Shown in pieces: positions 55,454 through 64,000 of a stretch of DNA of 64,000 bases. A program made the translations under genes and the position numbers. The notes under the pieces are model-generated. The model was not told the DNA's origin, ran no database searches, and saw nothing but the letters and a program-made list of their open reading frames with translations. Positions within the stretch are counted from its first letter, which is position 1, and each line of letters starts with the position of its first letter. Where the stretch lies: contig NKYR01000055.1 in the NCBI GenBank assembly GCA_003184365.1, forward strand, positions 124,001-188,000, written 5' to 3'. Origin of the DNA: Evernia prunastri (lineage: Eukaryota > Ascomycota > Lecanoromycetes > Lecanorales > Parmeliaceae).

Positions 55454-58400
55454 TCAATCGAAAACATCAGACATGAACCTCTCGTTTCTCAACGCGTTGA
55501 ACCATTTCTCCGCCTCCTCTTCGGTCTTCGGCTTACCCTCCTTTTCACTTGCATGCATGTACATTTTCATGGATGCATCTTTCACGCCATCAGCAACCTT
55601 GCCACTTCCACACATGAATACTTTGGCCCCTGATCGGAAGAAATCTAGTACATCCTCCCTATCAGCCCAGAAGCGATCCTGAACATACTTCGCCCCATTG
55701 CTACTTTCCGGTTCACGGGAGTAGGCGTAGCGGACATTTACTGCCCCTTTTGATGCCCAGTCTGAGAGCTCGTCTGCATGAAGATCATCTTGGCCCGGCT
55801 TCTGGCATCCGAAGAACAGCAGCGCTGGTGCTAGTTTCCGGCCAGCTTCTATTTGCAACGCGCGCTCTTGCACGAAGCCTCGGAAGGGCGCAATGCCGGT
55901 ACCGGCACAGACCATAATCAATGGAGTTGCAGCGTTATCGAGGGGAAGATGGAAAGACTGATGACTTTGCTTGACATTGACGTGGATGTGATCGCCTTCA
56001 TGCAGGTTCGAGAGATAGTTGGACGCGACACCCAAGAAGCGTTTGCCGTCGCCTTGGAAGGATTCTTCATCGATGACACTCCAGGTGAGAGTGCAGGTTC
56101 CCGGTTCAGCAAGGGGAGAGGAAGAGATTGAGTACTGGCGAAGACGCAGCTGCGGGAGCATCATGAGAAACGCACCGAAAGGAATCTCCGTTCTAGGAAA
56201 ACGCTCCAGTAGATCCAGTGGGCTGACTCTTTTGTCTTTGACTTCGGAATTAAAATCATCGCCTTTCAGTCTTTCCAATTCCGCCTTAGTTGAGTCGTCG
56301 ACGGTGAATTTGGCGATCCCCTCGATATTCTAGAGTAACGATTAGTAGAATATTAGAACGTGATCTGGATTTGGTAGATAGCTTACTCGTCGTGTCGCAG
56401 TTTGGCTGAGCTCCACATATGCGCTGAGCACGTCAAATACGGACATTGGTTGTCCGACGGGCAAATAAGATTCCCCAGACTTGACAGTGACAAATGCATC
56501 CCAAGGGAGGCGGAAGTATTTGATCACTCGTCGGACTACTGATGTGTGATTGATCGGAAGGACTGCGAGGTAATCTCCAGCTCTGTAAGTCATGTCTGTT
56601 GGAAGCTTCAGCTTGATGTGCCGCTTTGGCGTTTCTTTCCCCGATCCGAGAAGCTCGTTCTTGAGGACAATAGCTTCCTTGACGTCTTGACGTAGATGGG
56701 AGGATCTTAGCGTGGTGGATAATTCTATATCTAGCCCAGCCATGTCGTTGGCCTCCTCTTCGCTTCCAAAAACTTTCTTGATGGTCGGCCAATATTCCTT
56801 ATCTTCCCACTTCTCAAAGTCATTGAAAATGTCATTATCAGCAGCATCTGCAGAGCCACGCCTCAAGAGTCTCTTTGCGCCTCGCTCTTCTAGCAGATTG
56901 TCTATCGAAGTCGGTATACGCTGAAAGGTGTCTTTCCAATCACCTGGAATCTGAGTGTCAGATGTAAATCTAGAACAGCAACAAAAGATACTTACGGTTG
57001 CCGCATCCAAAAACAGAATATTGGACTCCCTTCAGAGGCTCGCCATTGAGATTTTTGAGCCAAGTATAGAACATATTGGCATTGTCGGGAGGCTCCCCTT
57101 CGTAGCTAGCGGTGATAATGATGACCGGTTGATCCTTTGGTAAGTCGTCTGTAGCATCGTCCAGCGGCTTGACTACTGCTTTGAACCCATGAGTCGCAGA
57201 AGATTGCGCTACCGTCTGAGCCAAGCTCTCGCAAGTCCCCATGTTACCGCCAAAGTAGATTGAAATTGGTTTCTCAAACCCTTTGCCGTCAATTTCCTTT
57301 GACGCTCCGGGTATCGGAGCAGCCTTTTGGCTATCGCTGGTCATCATTCTCTCCAAGTGTAAAGGATCGATGCCTTTCCGAAGCGTTGCGTGCATGAATA
57401 GATCTTTGGGCTTGATAGTCAGTGTCTCATTGATTGCAAGTTTGTAATTAGGATCATCCAAGCGAAAGTCAAAGTATTGAAGTAGCATAGCGGTAGCTAG
57501 CATAGCTTCTTGCCATGCGAAGCCTCGGCCAATGCACGCCCTGGAACCATTTCCAAATGGCTAGAAGAGACAGTCAGTCATCAATTCACATCGAATGCTA
57601 CTCCAATGCTACTAACCTTCCAAGCGTTCTTGGGTAGTTTGTTGAAATGCTCATCTAACATGCGCTCTGGACGGAACTTATCCGCGTCGTCTCCATAGAC
57701 CTGTGGATCCGTGTGCACTTTTGACAGTACCATGGTGAACTTGCTACCTGGTTTAACAAGATACTTGCCACCCCCAATAGTAATGGGATCTTCCTTGGTA
57801 TCGGGTCGAGGTCCAATGGCTGTTCCTCCGATTGTAGGAGTCAATCGGAGGGTCTCCCTCAAACAGGCGGTAATGTAAGGTAGCTTTGAAAGATGCTCAA
57901 CCTTGATTGGCCCAGAACCAATGACTTCATCTACCTCTCTCTGCGCTTGCCGAAAGGTTTGAGGGTTGGCCATTAGCTGGAAGAACAAAAACGACATGAG
58001 ACCTGAAGTGGTTTCATGACCTTTTGACTATTAGCGAGAGCCATACTGTCAGGAGGTTTGACGGGAGCGCACCTGCAATCAAAAAGGTAATCATGTTGTC
58101 TGCAATGCTCTGGTTGGTCATTTTTTCACCAGTCTTTGGGTCCTTCCCATTCAACATGGCATTTACCAAGCTTTTCTTGTCTGTCGGGTTTGCTCTTTTG
58201 TCCGCAACAATCTTATGAGCTGTTGATTGCAGGATTCCAATATCATCGTGATACTTTTTGTCCGCACTACTCATGAGCCTTTTAACAAATGACGGTCGTA
58301 TTGACCGCCGACCCGCCTCGAGTAAGACTTCTTGCATTGCTTTGACAAAGGGATGGACTGATTCAGTGTAGAAGCTATTGAATCTGGTGTCCATTGCGCA

Positions 58401-58977
58401 GATTGCGATAGAGTCCAAAGTCAGCCGAGTGAAGTCGTCGGCCGCGTCAATACGATGGTCGGGGCCAAATCGGGCCCATTTGAGAACCAATTGTGTGAGA
58501 ATTTCATGCATTTCTGCCCCAGATTTAGCACGAACAACGGGGTCTGTATCAATGAATCGTTCCAGAACTAACCATCGAACATATCTCGAATCGCGAGAGG
58601 CCCAAAGGATGGAACTAACGTCCGGTGTGCGACCCCCCAAGCGTGCTCGCCTGGATGAGCCGTGAACAGCCCATCATGTATTGCTAATCTTAGCTCAATC
58701 AGAGGCCCACCAACCACTTTTGTAAAGCGTTTCTCGTCGCAAAGTTCATCGAAAAGCTCGTGGTTCGACACCACAATCAGATTTCCAGACGGGAGTCGTA
58801 GCTCATAAATAGGGCCTAGGGTTGTTGTGGTCAACGTTGGAGCACCGCGAGAATAGATTGAAACACACCATATATATCAGCTAGATGAGCGAGACTTTGC
58901 TTTTGGTTCTGAGGGTCCACGTCGAAGACGTTGCCAAGGAGTGGCAGTCCCGGAGGACTAGGGATTGGCGTGGTCAT
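55454..58977 (-). CDS. Self-sufficient cytochrome P450:NADPH-P450 reductase (P450foxy-type fatty-acid hydroxylase)
   Basis: Seven exons (58977-58869, 58815-58573, 58513-58073, 58020-57617, 57560-56996, 56943-56387, 56329-55454) add up to 1064 residues, the usual CYP505 size, with every junction in phase. The P450 half has the proline-rich start TPIPSPPGLPLLGN, the I-helix IAGHETTSGLMSF, the ETLRLTP ExxR and the haem loop PFGNGSRACIGRGFAW. The reductase half has the FMN-binding GGNMGTCESLAQ and TASYEGEPPDNA, FAD-binding RLRQYSISSS, and NADPH-binding CAGTGIAPFRGF and FMCGSGKVADGV. CYP505 enzymes hydroxylate fatty acids at subterminal carbons using their own reductase. Some relatives sit in mycotoxin or lipid pathways, but nothing nearby shows that here. 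There is no N-terminal membrane anchor, as expected for this soluble class. Confidence 0.96.
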
Positions 58978-59955
58978 TTGCGATTAGAAGTTGGAGATAA
59001 CCGTTACGCTGAACCTGAGACTTTGTGTTGATAGAGAAGATAGAGATCGAAAGGCATTATATACATGGCTTCATTGCTCGATTGATACATATGCAGTCCG
59101 GCTCCTCCGGACTCTCCAGCTCATCCGGACTCGGAACGTTGGCCATTCGGTCGCTTGACGAGGTATTTTAATTAACCAATTGAAAAGTGAGGTCGTTAGC
59201 GAGGACGAGGATTTGGGCTGTTAGCAAGCCAATGAGTACGAAGAGTGAGAGTCCCTGCATATTATCGAACCAGCTGCATCCTAGCCGCTCGAGCATCTCG
59301 GTGTGATTATGCTAGCTATGTAGAAGACCGAGGCAAAGGACCAAGGCTTCAGAGCTTTAGACATGAGTACGGGATATCCGAAGTTCCGCTGTACATGACC
59401 CTCGGCAAGATGTGTTGCATGGATCGCTATTTCATCCGTCCCCCGGACCGAGGCACGGTTACCACCGGCCGCTACGAGTATGAGCCCGGGGCCGGACAGG
59501 AAACCCTACTAGTACTATCAAGGCTAGCTTTCGTAGATCACTCCCTAGGGTACCTTGGGCCTCACGCCTACAAGTGTGCCTTATCGCGGTTGCTAATTAT
59601 CGCGACATTGACGAGCTAACGATTCCGAAAAGTCTCCAAAGGATAGGGTAACATGATTCCGGCTATTGGTCATCAACTCACTCAAGAGAGTGTGTGTTTT
59701 GCTCATCTCGGATACATCACACTCTCTAGCTTTTCGCAGCAACGATATCTAATAGCCTGCTAACATCATCTCGTGTGTAAGAATATCATCCAATTCATTG
59801 CAGCCATTCATTCAAGACCCGATCCTAGCACGAAAAGTCATCTCTTTCATCTTATCAAGGACAAGAATGCACCCAATGAAGATGAAAAAGATCATAACGG
59901 AAAATCATTTCACTCATGCATGGTTGCTCCAAAAACACTTTTCAACCCACCCCTC
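58978..59955. other. Intergenic region upstream of the CYP505 gene
   Basis: About 980 bp. A GTATATAAT box (59064-59056, minus strand) lies about 80 bp before the CYP505 ATG. A 124-codon plus frame at 59245-59619 lacks motifs and is not accepted. Confidence 0.55.
59056..59064 (-). promoter_or_regulatory. TATA-like box of the CYP505 gene
   Basis: GTATATAAT on the minus strand about 80 bp upstream of the start codon at 58977, followed by an AC/CT-rich leader. Motif and spacing only. Confidence 0.4.
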
Positions 59956-62579
59956 TTAGTCCATATCAACAAACTCCTGAAACAGAGGGAAGAATGCCGC
60001 AAGCAGCGTCCGCACCAACGCATTGTTGCTCCCGAGTCCCAACCCTACACCGGGCACGGTGACCGCATTCACACCGGCGTCCGCTTTCGCAATGTCGATC
60101 AGTATCTCGAGTACTTGGATGGCTTGGGTGGCATTGTTGATTAGGGCGATGGGGTCGTAAGTTGGAATGGCGATCGGGGGGATGGTGGTGGCGAGCGTGA
60201 GGGAGGGCACGATGTTGGTGGGATGGTGACTGTGGGGATGTTCGTGGGGAGGGGTGTGGGGACGCTCAAGGTGGGGGCGCTGAGGCTGGGGGTGCTGAGA
60301 CTCGGAATGGTGAGACTTGGGATACCGAGACTGGGAATACTGGGACTCGGAACGCTTATGTTAGGGATACTGGCACTTGGCACAGAAACTGTAGGGGCCG
60401 AAGCGACGGTTGAGGTGTTACTTGGCGGAGATGCTACTGAGCTGTTAAGGCCCGTCGGTGATGGGAATCCCACAGGTTCAAGCGTAGGGACTGGTATGAC
60501 GATTGGAATTGGGGTAAAAGTTGGAGTGCTGCTGTTAGCGCCATTGGGAATATTTTGGCTTGGGAGCGAGAAGCCTATTGTCGGTATGCTAATCGAGGGG
60601 ATGCTAAGAGGTGGAGGCGAAATTAAGGGTTCTGTGATGTTGATGCTCGGAGACGGCAAATTCAGGGATGGGATAGCCAGCGATGGCAGACCGAACGAGG
60701 GTATGGTCAAAGATGGAAGTCCAATCGTCGGTTCCGAGATGCTCAGGCTGGGAGGTGAGATGCTGACTGATGGAAATGCGAGGGATGGGACTGTCAGAGT
60801 TGGAACTGCCAAGAACGGAGTAGGTGTAATGAAAGAAGGGAGGCCGAGAGATGGTGGTACAGTTGTGGTTTTTGAGATGCTGAGACTGAGAGATGGAGTT
60901 GCCGGAGATGGAATAGTGAACGATGGTGCGCTCAGGGATGGTATACCAATTGTGGGTTCTGAGATACTAATGCTTGGAGATGAAAAAGCTAAGGATGGAA
61001 TTGTAAAAGAAGGGATGGTCAAGGACGGTATACCAGTAGTAGGCTTTGGGATGTTGAGACTCGGCGATGGAATCGTCACTGACGGTACACCAATCGAGGG
61101 CAAAACCAGTGATGAAATTTGAGATCCGGCAGTCCCCAAAGAAGGCAAGATTGTCGAAGGGACACTCTCGATTTTATTTGTGGGAACATCCAATGTTAGA
61201 AGCGCCGTAGGCGTTGCCGGGAAACTGATAATCGGAAGACCAAAAGAGTCGACACTGGATACAGGGGTGGGCATTTCGTCCATGCTAGGCACTGGGATGG
61301 TAAACGGCGGTGGTCCGGTGATTGTAGGCAACCCGATCGACAGTGGATTTATTGAGGGGAGAGATTGACCGGGAGTGACGGCCGAAGGCAGATTAAGGAT
61401 GCTCAGAAGGTTGGAAGGAAGGCCGAATGGGTTCGAGTTGCCCGGCGAAAGACTCGGGAGAGGGATAAGACTGAATCGGTCAAGACTGGCTGATGGAGTC
61501 TCCAAGGATGGAAGGTTAGGGGAGATCGGTGATACAGAGGGAATTACGATAGAAGGGAGACCGCCAGAGGGAAGACCTGCGGATGGCGCAGTCAGAAAAT
61601 GAAGACCGAGCGAGCCTGGACTGTCTGACGGGATGCTCAGGACTGGCGCTGTTATAGAGGGTAGTCCAACGGTCGGTAAATTTACAGATGGCAGGCCGGC
61701 CGAGTTCGGACTTCCTGAAGCAGCGTTCCCTGAAGGTACCGTTGGAACGAGAGGAAGGAGAGTCGCGAATGTTGTGGAGGGTAGAGCGATAGTGACGAAT
61801 GTGCTGGGTGGAAAGCTAATCGAGGGAAGACTTTCTGATGGGAAGTTGAAGGTCGGAAGATTGAGTGATGGAAGATTCGCACTTATCCCTACCCCTACCC
61901 CTAACCCGACGCTCACTGCCGGTAGATCAATCCCATCGAGACTGAGTGTAGGAAGAATACCAGGTGGAAGGTTGATTGATGGAATGGTTACTGAAGGTAC
62001 GTTCACGGTTGGCAAAGTCGCTGTTGGCAGGACGATCGAAGCAAGACTAATTGAGGGAAGGCTGACCGAAACCGGACTGACGGATGGGATGGTAATCGAG
62101 GGAAGACTGAATGATGGAAGCGTATTCGAAATTGGACTAATTGACTGAAGGCTAACCTGATTTGGACTGAGTGATGGGGAACCGATCGAGCCCGGAATGG
62201 CCGAGGGAAGCCCTAACGAGACAGGACTGACAGAAGGAACACCCAGGGAAACCAAATTGGCAGAGGGAGTCCCAATCGTACTTAAGGAGACAGACGGCAG
62301 GCTGATAGAGCCCAGAGTCGGCACCGGGATCCCGACGTATTCGACACTGACCGAAACGAGCTGGGGAGGATTCCCAGGGACAGTTGAGACCCTGCCACCA
62401 CCCCCGTTGCTTAGCGCCTGCAATACTGACAGCACTGACGAGGTCAGGCGTGGCGGGTGCCCCGCTGGCACAGTGACGGCTGTAGTACTCGCGACGGGGA
62501 CGGTAACGGATGGTATTAGGATCGGATTCGCCGAGATGAGGCGGGCGAGTAGTAAGGGCAGGAGGTTGGAGAGATACAT
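59956..62579 (-). CDS. Secreted Pro/Ser/Leu/Ile repeat protein with a late frameshift
   Basis: The start at 62579 gives a signal peptide (MYLSNLLPLLLARLISA). About 730 residues of low-complexity repeats follow, built on LPSxxxPS and IPSLTIPS units with a period near five to seven residues. Hydrophobic residues alternate with Pro-Ser, suggesting an extended or beta-helical surface protein. Cysteines are almost absent. In the initial frame the protein ends at 60141 after an atypical PPSRSPPPSPRSPF tail. The next frame continues naturally as TNIVPSLTLATTIPPIAIPTYDPIALINN, then a helical-looking end (AIQVLEILIDIAKADAG ... AAFFPLFQEFVDMD) to 59956. One extra base near 60220 would join them. No named family is known to me. 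Function is unknown, probably wall or matrix. Confidence 0.65.
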
Positions 62580-62963
62580 GATAATGGAAGAGCTCTTCCT
62601 TTGGCAGAGGAAAGAGATAGGGAGACTGTGGATAAATAGAGCATGCTCCCACATTCCATCAGACAGAATGTGAGACATTTGCAACGGTAAGAATGCATGA
62701 AACAGGTTTCGACCAACCATGGCGTTTGCTTGACACGCCGTACGACGTGGCGCACGGGGTTTCCATGCGGTGGAGGAATGGGTTGGGTGTACTTTATCAA
62801 GGGGCGGCAGTACATCCCCAGGAAAAGGAGATGGCACCGCTGAGCAGTGAGAGGGTTGTACGGTGTCGAACTTGCGAACAGATGTGTGATGGTGGTGATT
62901 GGAATGATGAACAAGAGAAGCATAGCTGTTCATAGACGATTCTCACCAGAAGAAATACCGCTC
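62580..62963. other. Intergenic region
   Basis: About 380 bp between the repeat-protein start and the 3' end of the monooxygenase gene. It would contain the repeat-protein promoter. The repeat-protein frame remains open upstream to 62933, but that part reads His/Pro/Ser-rich nonsense and lacks a better start. Confidence 0.5.
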
Positions 62964-64000
62964 TTATTGAACCATCTTGGCCTTCTCACATTCATACGCA
63001 TCATCAATCTCTTCGGACCAAACCCACTTCATCCGATCCTTCAACCTGTCCCTCACCTTAGGCAGACAAGCATCGTAATCTACACCCCTCAGCCCCTCTG
63101 CTTGCATTTCGTAGACATCGCCCGCCTCCCGAGCCGTTCGCTGCGCTTTCTGCGCTCGCGGTAGTCGGACGTCTTGGTAGAGTTTGGCCCACCGTTGAAC
63201 GCTGTCCCGTGAGCCAAGACAGTCGTGCAATGCGCGGCCGAGGATGTAGCCATCCTCGATCGCTTGGCCGGCTCCGGCTCCTGATAGCAAGTTAGCTGCA
63301 ACCTTTAGACTTCATCGAGCAGCTTACCTTGATGTGGCAACATGGCATGGGCCGCATCCCCCATCAGTACGACTTTCCCACTCGCCCACACCCACTGCTC
63401 CAACGGCTCTCGGTCGTTCAGAATCCATTTGGAGGGTTTCTCATCCATACACTCAATCACTTTCCTCACCGTCTCTTCGAAGTCTTCAAAATCCTTCGCC
63501 AGCTGACTCCTCTCCCCCGTTGACGTCCAGCTCTCTCTCAGCCCCCCCAGCGTCTCTTCCGGCGTTGACACAAACGCAACGATGTTCAACGTGCGGTTCT
63601 GACTGATGGGGAACACGAAGAAATGCTTGTCTTTGCACAGCCAGCTCACGGAGTACGTCTGGAAGGGCCACCACGCTTCGACTTTGGAAGTCGGGACCAG
63701 GCCTCGGTAGGCTATCCTGCCGCTGTAGGTGGGATTCTCGGGCGCGAATTGCGCGCGGAGGCTCGAATGGATGCCGTCGCAGCCCACGACGAGGTTTGCT
63801 GTTGCGCTCGTGCCGTCTTTGAAATGTATACGCATTATTTTGCCGTCTTCCTATATCTCTCAGCTTTCAACCCCCTTGACGAATGCGATGATACCGACTT
63901 CGACTTTCCTACATATCTTTTTCGTGTACAACGTCGCCGCCTCCCTCTCCTTTACCGCATCAAGTAAGACTTCAAGAAACTCGGCCCGATGAACAGGCAG
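62964..64000 (-). CDS. FAD-dependent aromatic-type monooxygenase (partial, N-terminus beyond window)
   Basis: The gene enters from the right edge. Exons are about 64000-63899, 63850-63328 and 63280-62964. The last two junctions are in phase (donor GTAAGC, acceptor ATCAG), and the first donor (GTCGGT) is tentative. The visible part starts with LPVHRAEFLEVLLDAV, then has the DG motif VVGCDGIHSSLRAQF and the GD motif VVLMGDAAHAMLPHQGAGAGQAIEDG, characteristic of class A flavin monooxygenases (salicylate-hydroxylase-like). These use NAD(P)H and O2 to hydroxylate small aromatic or polyketide-like substrates. The FAD-binding GxGxxG should lie beyond the window. The frame is intact as far as seen. 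The C-terminus has no membrane segment, which fits a soluble enzyme. Confidence 0.85.

Noticed and set aside
36084..59000. A biosynthetic gene cluster linking the A-T-R enzyme, glutaminase, CYP505 and monooxygenase
   Set aside because: The genes are 5-24 kb apart, separated by unrelated genes, and have no shared regulator or transporter; ordinary genome neighbours are the simpler view.
60223..62148. Long plus-strand frames opposite the LPS/IPS repeat gene
   Set aside because: They arise from the repeat's codon periodicity; they lack a signal peptide and motifs, and are broken into several pieces.

Overview
The window is nuclear DNA of a filamentous ascomycete (Pezizomycotina). Genes lie on both strands and carry short spliceosomal introns (mostly 45-100 nt, GT...AG, GTRNGT-type donors, CTRAY-like branch sites). 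Pyrimidine-rich leaders, microsatellites and families typical of moulds (CYP505 P450-reductase fusion, GH128, glutaminase A, NRPS-like reductase, CorA-like and rhodopsin-like membrane proteins) point the same way. I cannot name the genus; Dothideomycetes or a neighbouring class is a guess. No rRNA, tRNA, CRISPR array or bacterial operon was seen.

Layout. 0-5 kb: tail of an unknown gene, a hAT-type MITE, a dioxygenase-fold protein with a long disordered N-terminus, and a small CsbD-like protein. 6-8 kb: mitochondrial 2-enoyl-thioester reductase (ETR1). 8-14 kb: gene-poor, microsatellite-rich, holding an intact small secreted protein gene, its frameshifted paralogue and an inverted-repeat element. 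14.5-24 kb: a membrane-protein gene with one internal stop, an intact ADIPOR/Izh gene, a zinc alcohol/formaldehyde-type dehydrogenase and a CorA-like transporter. 24-31 kb: mostly non-coding, with a secreted GH128 glucanase. 31-34.5 kb: a retropepsin-like gene, a gene fragment and a rhodopsin-like pseudogene. 36-44 kb: an intact A-T-R carboxylic acid reductase (NRPS-like) and a large orphan multi-spanning membrane protein. 44.6-50 kb: glutaminase A with a C-terminal frameshift, an AT-rich inverted-repeat element and an ankyrin-ClpB-type AAA+ ATPase. 51-64 kb: a wall-associated Ser/Thr-rich gene with three internal stops, an intact P450foxy-type gene, a Pro/Ser repeat surface protein with a late frameshift, and part of a FAD monooxygenase.

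Housekeeping-type and enzyme genes (ETR1, dehydrogenase, CYP505, A-T-R enzyme, CorA-like, Izh, AAA+) splice into clean full-length frames. Several surface, secreted or receptor-like genes keep perfect splice phases but carry one to three in-frame stops or single-base frameshifts. Most of the internal stops (5 of 7) could come from a C-to-T change at a CA dinucleotide, if the ancestral codons were CAA or CAG. This is a lightly decayed accessory landscape, a sequencing artefact, or both. I see no convincing biosynthetic cluster: the A-T-R enzyme has no obvious tailoring neighbours within about 10 kb.
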